From Melampsora larici-populina 98AG31 (Eukaryota; Basidiomycota; Pucciniomycetes; Pucciniales; Melampsoraceae), in the NCBI RefSeq assembly GCF_000204055.1, contig NW_006768825.1:1-64000 (forward strand): a stretch of DNA of 64,000 nt, in the 5' to 3' direction. How positions within the stretch are numbered: position 1 is the stretch's first letter; the number at the start of each line of letters is the position of its first letter. Shown here in pieces: positions 56,037 through 64,000 of this stretch. The notes under the pieces were generated by a model. That model had not been told where the DNA came from and searched no databases. It was given only the letters and a program-made list of their open reading frames with translations. Made by a program: the position numbers and the translations under genes.

Positions 56037-56901
56037 TTATGTATTTCATTTTCCTTTTTTTGTATCTGACAACTCAAACAAAAGATAACATATTTAAAGA
56101 TAAAAAACATTTCCTATTTTGTATCTGAGAACTCAAACAAAAATAAAACATGTATGCCATACACTGCAGACATTATTCGGGTTCCCCAAGTGGGCAGGGA
56201 AAAATGATTGGGAGTATGATTTGTCATAAAATGGTCTATCACTCCACACCTGAGCCATAACACCCACACTACATATGTGTAGCAGGCTCAGTGAATATGT
56301 GGTTATCATGTACATACAGTTCTGCTCAGTTATCTGCTCATCAGGACAAGTTATTCATATGTAATACATGCTGTAACTTCTTTCAGATTGAAAAAAGCTT
56401 CCAAAAGATTGACTACATACACTGACTCAATGTTTTGGTGTGATCTCATCAACTCAACTGCATGTAACACACTTTCTGTTACTAAGACATAGCTTCAACA
56501 ATATTGCCTGAGCAGCTACAGAATTATATGTAGTGAATTTTTGGGAAAAAAATTTCAAAGTCGAAAAAGTTACATGTGGTATAACATGTGATTTATTTAT
56601 TCTGATGGGCAAAAAACTGAGCAGACCTGTATGTACATGATAGACAACTATTGACTTAGCTTGCTGCACATATGTAGTGTGGGTGAAATGGCCCAGGTGT
56701 GCAGTATTAGATTCTTTTATGAAAAACTGTACTATTAATCATTTTCCTCTGCCAAATTGGGGAAGTTGAATGATGTTTACAGTGATATGCTATAGTAATG
56801 AAATATTGCTATTTTCTTTTTAATGATGATGAATTGATGAATAAGATGAGACTTGCAAAATTCATAACTAAAAGCTCCAAAAGAGATCATGAATACAAAT
56901 A
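56037..56901. other. Convergent gap inside Harbinger, with inverted repeat
   Basis: The gap between the convergent genes begins with a short direct repeat (TTTTGTATCTGACAACTCAA, 56057 and 56116). It also contains about 95-bp inverted arms at 56236-56329 and 56617-56712 (shared CTGAGCAGA(A/C)CTGTATGTAC and CACATATGTAGTGTGGGTG), probably a small element nested in the transposon. No gene. Confidence 0.7.
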
Positions 56902-58196
56902 TTACATAAGAATCCAGGCTTGCCTACGCGCCACAGGTGCATTAACATAATCATAGAACATCCTTTCAGCAATTTGATCTCTCTGTTCAGATGCTTGAGT
57001 ACGCTGGGTAGGGTTAGGCTCAACGCAGTCAGGATCCATGTTATTACCACCTAATATGTTCTCCAATCTTTCCTTCAACATATACTCTTCGTAGAATTCA
57101 TCTTCGCCAGTTTCAATTCGGATAATATTATGTAGTACACAACAAGCTATCACAATCAAGACTTGGATCTTGTAAGGATAGGAAGGCATCAAAGCTAGGA
57201 TCGGAAACCTCATCTTTGATACACCAAAGATCTGTTCGATGATGATTTGAAGTGAGGAATGGCGATGGTTAAACAACTCTTTAGGTGTCTGGGGTGTGAG
57301 ACCGGAGTGTTTCCACTCCTTGAGGTGATATCGCACTGCTTGATAAGGGGCAAGAAAGCCTGGGGCGTTGGCGTATCCAGCGTTGGCAACATAGAAGCGG
57401 TCTGAAAAGGATTGACAAATAAAAAGTCAATATGAATCAACTTGATATCAAAGTAAACGCGCTCTTACCTTCTGGAACTAATAACCGTTGTTCTTCAAGG
57501 GCTCGCGTTGGCATGAGATCCTTCTAAACCAGCATAAACAAAAGTGAATAACATATTGAACGAACATCCGGCTAGGACATTCTGGCTGAGATCGCCTTTT
57601 TGGTTTTGATGAGGCGGATGACGGCTAGGTGGAACTACACAAGGAATATGGGTGCCATCAATGGCACCCACACACTTCTCGAAATAGGGGTACATTTGAG
57701 GGTTGTTCTGAATCTCCTTTGGGCAAACCTCACCACTGGTAGGTTATACTATATAAATTGACTCAAGTGATGCAATTGCGTTGCATACATCATTAAATTA
57801 CTTGCTGATTGTGTGTCCAGACCGTTGGAATCATTCGCCAGCAAGACGATTCGTGCCGGAGTTACCAACAATGAATAAGAAGATCAAAACTTGTTCTTCC
57901 ACCGTGACGCTTTGTTTCCGATGGATGACAAGCTTGCCTTCAAGAGCTTTCATCAAGCCCTTGAAGGCGAGCTTGTCCATGCGACATAACTCTCGAAATC
58001 TCACATTGCTGCCTTCGAGGATCTCTTTCGTATATTGATTTCCTCGAAGCTTTGATGTTCTACATGGAATCTTCGGGCTTGATATTGATTCTAGGTAAGA
58101 TTGGCCAGCTTGTATGATTGACTTTAGAAGCTCCATCGGATGTCGAAAGGATGACTGAGATGAATCATCAGAGGCAGCATCGGAAGAATTCGACAT
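56902..58196 (-). pseudogene. Harbinger DDE nuclease, broken
   Basis: Exons 58196-57802, 57735-57469 and 57401-56902, with introns 57801-57736 and 57468-57402. The start is Ser/Asp-rich, followed by a helix-turn-helix-like part (VRFRELCRMDKLAFKGLM, VEEQVLIFLFIVGN), then the DDE core: KCVGAIDGTHIPC (first Asp), HRHSSLQIIIEQIFGVSKM (Glu) and VLHNIIR. TGA at 57833-57831 interrupts LAGE.FQRSGHTIS, where family members have Arg (CGA). The second catalytic Asp is lost: VYAGLEGS runs into a stop, while the sequel ALEEQRLLVPE is in another frame, so an indel lies near 57510. This copy cannot cut DNA. Confidence 0.9.
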
Positions 58197-58872
58197 GGTG
58201 AGGAGGATAGGAAAATGATAGTCATTGGGATCAGAAAAGTGATCCTCATGATCACTTTTCTATCATTCTGTCCTTAATGCTCATATAAGCAAACGCTTTA
58301 TTCATTTCTTTTTCACAAATTCTCAGAAAACCTGAAATTTCGGTTTTCTGAGACAAAAACGCTTTTCTACATGTAGAAAAGCGCTCACACAGAACTCGAT
58401 TTCTAGAAATCGGGACTAAGTAAACGCGCTCTAAGGGTGTCGTGAAAATTGGACAGAAGTACAAGTACAGTAATTAGGTCATTGTCAGACTCAAAAACAC
58501 AAGGTTCAATTACAAATGCTGGCTATGTGCTGTTGTGAGACTGGGATCAGTGTGAAAGTTCAAAACTCTTTGGAAGGAGCTGGGCGGCACCCGCCACTGA
58601 TGGGGCTAGTCTATGTATGTTGGAGGATCCAGTTTTCTAACCCACTATTAGCTTACCACTTGTCCCCCAATCTAAGGAAGGGGGTGGGGCTTCTAGTCTG
58701 TCGGGTCAATAATTGTGTGTTGACAATTCTTTGTGATTAATGCGGACTCCAGTACCTCTAATTCTTGTTCCGCAATTGTTTTCCTTGGTTTTGGTCCTGT
58801 ATATAAGAATGAAAATGTACATGTCCGCACACCTAGGATCCGTAATCATTGGGTTCGCAACAGGCCCCCACC

Positions 58873-59070
58873 GCCAACATATTTACCTTGGATTACAAAA
58901 TCCAAGGTATCCTTGGATGCAAAACCTCGCACAGAAGCTTCCCGAGGTTTTGATCCGAGGTAATTCTCAGGGCAAAAAAATACCTTGGGCAAAAACCTCG
59001 GACAAGGTCTGTCCAAGGATTTGCATCCGATTATGCCTCGGATTTCTCAACCCAAGGCATCTATGCTGGC
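58873..59070. mobile_element. 198-bp MITE, second copy
   Basis: Same length and ends as the copy at 21663 (GCCAACATATTTACC..GGCATCTATGCTGGC). Differences between copies are mostly CG against CA/TG (CCTCGG versus CCTTGG). Confidence 0.8.
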
Positions 59071-59139
59071 AGTGCCCGGCCCCGCCGCTGCAGAACTTGA
59101 ATGATCACGTAAACCACTTGGAGGGGACTGTACAAATCT

Positions 59140-60055
59140 ACATGTCTAGAATAAATTTTACGGTGGCCGTGGACAGACAAAATGGACAAAACACAAAATT
59201 CACAAAAATAGTCATACAGCCCCGCTCAAAAGCTCTCCTCCGCCCCCCGAGCCGAGGTTACTAAGCCCAGCCCGCTGTGCTACAAGTTGGTGCATTATGG
59301 GAAGTATGATTTTTGTGCATTATGACCCATTTGGCAACTTGTGGTATAACAACCTGATGAAGGAGCATCTGGATCACTCGGGTCTAATCCAGTAGTCTAA
59401 TCTAACTCTAATAAAGCGAGTTCTCATCACTATGAGTCCAAGAGATACACAGTCTTATATTTCCAACTCTTGAGAGGTCCAAAGGCGGACAAGAAATGAA
59501 CATCTTAGCATAAACCCGCGATGCCTAGCAAGTGGATGTTTTGAGTAACATTAGGAAAGTGACTCATTGTCAGAGAAACATGATCAAAGGGTCACCTTAT
59601 ATGGCACTCTTCATTTGACTGAAAGTGGAGTTGTCATTGAAGGAAAATGGGCTTGAAAAATCATTCTAACATGGAGATATTGCTTGATCTTGATAAATTC
59701 CCAAACAGAACAGATATTTTGTATTTATAAATTGAAAGTAATGGACAGGATGATTCTTGAAGCTACAATACCAGAGTTATATTGACATCTGATTAGTTTG
59801 GCATGAGCACCTAAAACTACATTTTGGCGTAGTTGGCAAGTTGCGGCAAGGAAATCATCAACAAAAGTGACAGTCACCTAAACACAAACTAGACCCAACT
59901 TGAGCAACAAACCAGTAGGCGGGCAGGGAGCAATAGTCAGGGTCGGCAGATGCCGAGCAAGGCTTTTGAGAGGGGCTGTATGACGATTTTTGCATAATTT
60001 GGGTTTTGTCCGATTTGTCCGTCCACGGCCACCGTAAAATTCAGATAAAAGGAAA
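59140..60055. repeat. Inverted repeat pair about 95 bp long, 0.7 kb apart
   Basis: The arm 59150-59240 (TTTTACGGTGGCCGTGGACA, CATACAGCCCCGCTCAAAAG) and, inverted, 59965-60050 (TTTTACGGTGGCCGTGGACG, CATACAGCCCCTCTCAAAAG) face each other. The loop has no gene. This may be a foldback element whose outer ends are not evident. Confidence 0.7.
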
Positions 60056-61024
60056 AAAGCTTGGTGAGATTTGCCCGGGTCTTTTAGATAATTTCCAGAG
60101 CCACGGGTCTTGTTACACAGACCGATTGCGCGGATTCGAACATACGATGTCCTGGGGCCCGGGGCGGCTTGGCCAGGTCCTCTGGTCCCGTGAATTGTCG
60201 GGCATAACTTTGCCGGGTACTCACCAATAATCCCCAATGCTCGTTGAAGACTGGTGGACTTACAAAGAGACGAAAAAAACTGGATGAGAATCAGATGGAC
60301 ACAGGAAATCATAGGCAATGTGTTTTGTAGGAAATGACTTCAGATAATAATGGAGCTGATGAGCAGTTAAGCCGGTTGTGAGCATTTCCTGTGATGGAAT
60401 TTGAAATCAAACATCACAACTATTGGTTGAAGAAAAAGAATGACAAAAGCGGTTGCAGAATCACAGGCGGGTGATAATATCGTAAAGGGCACTAACGTTT
60501 GAGGAAATTCTTCATCAGTCAACATTTCTTACTTGGTACTGCTCCGGCAGAGTCTGTTGGGCGTCAAATTTTTCATACGTTACAAAATGATCTTTTCTAA
60601 ATTTAGTCGTGATCACATCTCTCTGACTGATACAGCATTTTGCTTAGCAATGTATGGAGTTGGCCGCTTGAGATGTAATACAATAATCTCTTATCTGTTG
60701 AGGTGGTCTCTAACTGAATGACGCGTAAGAGAAGAGATACTTGTGAGCGTTGAGGCTCATCTGAATCGATGGAATTTCTGTTGGACAGTCACGTCAAAGT
60801 GGTGAGGTTTTGAAATCTGAGTTGCTTACCGTATTGTGCTGAGGATTCAAACCTCAGCAACGATTTGTTTAAAACACCAATCCAGTAGACAAACACAAAT
60901 CAGGTTGATTAATCCTCATATTCTTACTTCACCTATTGCCTTTCCCCCATCACCACCTTCACTTCGCTTTCTATCATCTTCACCACATTTGATCATACAA
61001 CAAATCATCACCAAGAGCCTCAAG

Positions 61025-62198
61025 ATGAACGATGAAGACCAAGGCACACGACGAGAAATCTCAAACGCCTTTATCGACCCTGATGTCACTCACCTATCCC
61101 AGTATTTGGTAATGGAAAAAGAAGGCATCTTACCCATCCAGAAATGTTCTGAACGCGAAACAACATCAAACCCTGAACCAAATGAAGACACTGAAATGAT
61201 AGAAGAAAATGAAATCAAACCAAATGAAAGCGAAGAAGAACAAGAAGATGAATTAACAGATGATGAAATTATAACAGGAGTTCAAGAAATGATCATTGGA
61301 CCACTCTATGAAAACAGAAATCTTATCAATCATCAAATCAATCGACATCAAAAAGTTTCAAACTTGATACATAATTTAAATTATTTAATAGGTTTTAATT
61401 TGATTCTGATGTATAAGAAAATCGAAAAATTAATTTCATTAAAGATCACTTTACTCAATCATCATTTCTATGAGATTTTAAACTTTTTCTTGAATTCGAT
61501 GATAAGTTTTAAAGGTTTAATTGAAATTAATTATCATTTGATGATTTCTCATTTTTCAAAACTGATTAGGTCTTTGGATAGAATCATCTTGATTATTCCA
61601 AATCAAGATGATTATCAGAATCAAGATCATTTGTAAGTATTTGAATTTGAATTCTATCAAGACATGAATACTGATTTTGTGGAATTTGTTTCCAAAAATA
61701 ATTGAACCTCGAAAAAAAAGTAAATCAAGACTTTGGTTAGCCATGGATGATAGTTGTCTTTGCTTAGATAGACTTAAATGGGTAATAGAAGATTTTTGTA
61801 TTCAATTCAAGACGATTTGGAAAAAACTCAAGATTGAATTAAAAGAAATGATTTCCCATCAATTTATAGAAAACCAATCATCAATCTCAATCATCATAGG
61901 ACCTAACTTAACTTTCAAAAACAATAAACTTATCAATGATTTAATTAGAATCTTTGATCAATTATCTTTAATTATCAAAGAATATTTATGGGGTTTTAAT
62001 TTCTTTATTCAGATTTTGTTACGCTTTTCATCTGGATTTCAACTTTGGTCAAAAGATTTAGTTGATAATGAGGATTCAATCGATTTGAAGTTACTTGAAA
62101 TTTGGTACTATTATCAATTAAATGCTTTAAATTCTTTAAAAGAGATTATTTCTAATTTTCCTAAATTGATGGAGATTTTAAACTCTTCAACTCAATGA
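61025..62198 (+). CDS. Two-exon gene of unknown function, 361 aa
   Basis: Exons 61025-61632 and 61721-62198 join in frame (donor GTAAGT; acceptor AAAAG at 61720, or AAG at 61729 as an alternative, both in frame). I chose ATG 61025 because the upstream 190 bp are a CT/CA-rich leader. The start is hydrophilic and acidic (IEENEIKPNESEEEQEDELT). The rest is Ile/Leu/Asn-rich and predicted all-helical (RNLINHQINRHQKVSNLI, LDRLKWVIEDFCIQFK, LLRFSSGFQLWSKDLVD) without clear membrane segments. No family is recognised. Codon use is strongly A/T-biased, like the convergent neighbour at 63001 and unlike the GC-richer cargo genes of the giant element, so these two look like resident genes. Confidence 0.6.
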
Positions 62199-63000
62199 TA
62201 CATACTCAACTTGTTACTTTTAACTTTCTCTTAGAAACTTTTGGGTTTGACTCTGCCATTTTTGTTCAAGAGAAGGGGTGAAATTTTCATAAACATTGTT
62301 ACCTTGTCTTCTGCAAAATCTTCTCTTGTTCGTTGAATTTGTACATCATGAAAAATTAAGCATGAAAAGACAACAAACTTTCTTGCTTCGACTAGATGAC
62401 CGGATCTCTGAGGTAAGCTAGTCCCTTATGTTTTCAACTTGTTTAGTCAGTGTGTATGAGATAAAGCCTTTAAAGTTTGCGAATTACCCGCCGAACTTGA
62501 ACTGCTAAATCCACGTCTCATGATTCAGGGCTTTTGAGGGGTGATTGCAAATTTAGTTGAAGGTAATACAAAAGATCACATTATCCTACATTATCTTTAA
62601 AAAAACGGGATATATTTAAAACCTGACAAGGATTTATGTATCGAAAAACGAGACTAGCCAACAAATATGAAAGAATAGAAGTAGATGAAGATAAAAGTAC
62701 ATCAAAAAAAGGTTTTTTGTTTGATTTTTTCTCGACACTCCAGATCTAAAAAAAATTGAACAAAACAATTGGAAAGTTTTTTTACATTTTGAACAAGTTT
62801 TAAAACCGATTTCGAGTAAACAAAGAAGCAGTGAGCAATACGGCGACCTAAGATACAAAGACAAAAAGGATTTATAAACAAATCAACAACAATCATTCAA
62901 ACATCTCAAACGTTCAAATTCAAATCAAACACGCCAATTAGTCAAAACGAACACCCAACTAAACCCTTTCCTGATTTCAATAAAAAACGGATAAACCAAT
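62199..63000. other. Convergent intergenic region
   Basis: Shared 3' flank of two convergent genes. AT-rich with several T/A-runs; the small ORFs at 62634-62896 lack motifs. Confidence 0.5.
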
Positions 63001-64000
63001 TTACACAGAAGATAAAAGGGATCGATCAAAAGAAGGAAGAAAAGTTTTCCTAGGATTTTCGTAATCATAGTAAGATCTAGGAACACTCAAAGGATTCACT
63101 TTCCAATCTGATTCAAGTTTAATTTTCTTTTCTTCAATCGAATAATAATCTTCATCACAAAGAATATAAGAAATATGACCTTTATGAACCATGATGAGAT
63201 CTTTTTCCGATCTTTCATCGATTTCTAAACTACTCCATCTTCTCTTTGAGCCGATTGTTTCGATTTCTTCTCGGTCGGTTCGTAATGAATTACTTTCAGA
63301 AGAAGATCTACGAGTTGATGGACGAGTCGAATTGGATTCTTCTTCCCACTGTGAATCAAGAAGAGGTGAAGATCTTGATTGATGACTTTCAAATGACTGA
63401 GGTTCAGGTGATTGACTAAACTGATCTTCAAGTTGAGGTTTAATTTTCTTTTGTTGATTAGGATTAAAACTTTCAAGGATCTCAATGATTGCTTGAGATC
63501 TATATAACGAATTAGTTGCTAATGATTTAAATTCTTCTTTAAAGATCGCTTCAGTTCTTACTCTAGCATATTCTAATCTAGATAAATAAACTTGAACCGT
63601 ACGTAAGCTAACTTTGTATCTTAATGAATTCCTTTCGTCTTCTTCTTCTTGATTTGGTTCATTAATCAGACAAAGAACTGATTCTTTTAACCAGATTGAT
63701 ACTCTAACTGATTCGATTGGAAAGACTGGAATACCAATCGATTTACAAAAAGTTTGATATCGGTTTAATGTATGTAGATGTGGATCAGGTTTGGGTTTTG
63801 AAAACTTTTTTGAATTCTTATATCCATTTTGTGAAACTTGAGATTGTCTCCTTGCTTCACGTATTGAGTTTAATGCGATTTCCAACTTGTGATCTGGCAG
63901 CATGGAAAATTACACAAAACAAACAGAAATTTAATCATCGCGTTTTGGTGAGAATGAGGGATATTGAAACAAAAGACTTACCACCAGATTGATCATTCAA
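63001..64000 (-). CDS. Partial gene of unknown function, runs off right edge
   Basis: A first visible exon piece 64000-63982 (LNDQSG) joins across a GTAAGT..CTGCCAG intron (63981-63894) to exon 63893-63001 in frame; the ATG at 63903 lies in the intron and is not the start. Residues after about 35 (HLHTLNRYQTFCKSIGI, PIESVRVSIWLKESVLCLI, VSLRTVQVYLSRLEYARVRT) recall the helical N-terminal SAM-like domain of tyrosine recombinases or related fungal DNA-binding proteins, but no catalytic domain follows. Instead there is a Ser/Arg/Glu-rich linker (STRPSTRRSSSESNSLRTD) and a short conserved-looking end (HISYILCDEDYYS, SVPRSYYDYENPRKTFLP). The similarity is weak; treat the function as unknown. It is convergent with the gene at 61025. 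Confidence 0.6.

Larger units (their letters stand above)
53963..58431. mobile_element. Complete PIF/Harbinger transposon, 4.47 kb
   Basis: Left end GAGCGTGTTTACTTTAGTG, right end inward GAGCGCGTTTACTTAGTCC, with TAA directly outside both (53960-53962 and 58432-58434). A 3-bp TWA duplication and a pair of convergent genes, one Myb/SANT-like and one DDE nuclease, are the signature of PIF/Harbinger. The Myb-like gene is intact; the nuclease gene is broken. Confidence 0.95.
58435..61024. other. Gene-free stretch of MITEs and inverted repeats
   Basis: Contains the MITE at 58873 and the inverted pair at 59140. The 174-codon ORF at 58740 runs through the MITE and is not a gene. The ORF at 59878-60318 lies in the repeat. 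From about 60880 the DNA becomes CT/CA-rich (CACCACCTTCACTTCGC), the leader of the gene at 61025. Confidence 0.5.

Noticed and set aside
58740..59264. 174-codon ORF
   Set aside because: It runs straight through the 198-bp MITE at 58873; the corresponding frame of the other MITE copy (21599-21823) shows similar residues, so it is a repeat shadow.
63895..63903. ATG at 63903 as start of the right-edge gene
   Set aside because: It lies inside an intron-like segment ending CTGCCAG, and the frame continues cleanly from an upstream exon across a GTAAGT donor.
1..64000. tRNA and rRNA genes
   Set aside because: No cloverleaf-like segment with A and B boxes and no rRNA-like stretch was recognised by eye; a tRNA scan would be decisive.

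Overview
The window reads as a gene-poor, transposon-rich stretch of a basidiomycete nuclear genome, most likely a rust fungus (Pucciniales). The reasons are AT-rich DNA with GU-AG introns of about 60-90 nt, a canonical fungal synaptobrevin gene, KDZ-type transposase and CxC5/CxC6 cysteine-cluster genes, an alpha-kinase-like gene, and many layers of nested DNA and LTR elements. All gene models and element ends were read by eye from the sequence. No alignment or search was run, so family names rest on motifs and the species is an inference.

Layout. 1-4.1 kb: a coding fragment running off the left edge, a broken ORF, an 11-bp tandem array, and a clean four-exon gene of unknown function (3171-4104). 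4.4-7.2 kb: a 19-bp array and the 5' half of a Ty3/gypsy element (LTR, gag, start of protease) on the minus strand. 9.66-10.5 kb: the R-SNARE synaptobrevin gene (SNC1/SNC2 type), the only confidently recognised housekeeping gene. 11.6-21.9 kb: MITEs and repeats, including a TIR element (14619-16428) carrying a second element with a 9-bp target duplication, and hAT-like MITEs with GC-rich ends. 22.0-26.3 kb: a small Ty1/copia element with both LTRs and a 5-bp TSD; it has lost integrase and reverse transcriptase and carries an unrelated open sequence instead.

27.06-45.75 kb is the most interesting part. Two near-identical inverted repeats of about 630 bp, starting with CACTAC and bordered by TTA on both sides, enclose 18.7 kb. 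Inside are a KDZ transposase gene (minus), a divergent CxC5/CxC6 cysteine-cluster gene (plus), an alpha-kinase-like gene (minus), a seven-exon cysteine-cluster gene (minus), and a divergent HMG-like gene with an acidic repeat tail (plus). I read this as one giant cargo-carrying DNA transposon. Its transposase and at least two cargo genes carry single in-frame TGA codons.

46.3-58.4 kb: a GC-rich MITE with an 8-bp TSD; a complete but dead hAT element (47000-51933, nine-exon transposase); another CAAYACC-ended element (52172-53448); and a complete PIF/Harbinger element (53963-58431, TAA target duplication) with an intact Myb/SANT gene and a broken DDE nuclease gene. 58.4-61 kb holds further repeats. 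At the right edge two convergent genes of unknown function follow: a two-exon gene (61025-62198) and a gene running off the window (63001-64000).

Three themes cut across the window. Premature stops found inside otherwise continuous ORFs are all TGA at places where CGA would fit, suggesting CpG deamination. One cargo gene contains a tandemly duplicated intron with a 9-nt micro-exon. An intron of the Harbinger nuclease begins with a copy of that element's own terminus, whose first bases form a splice donor.
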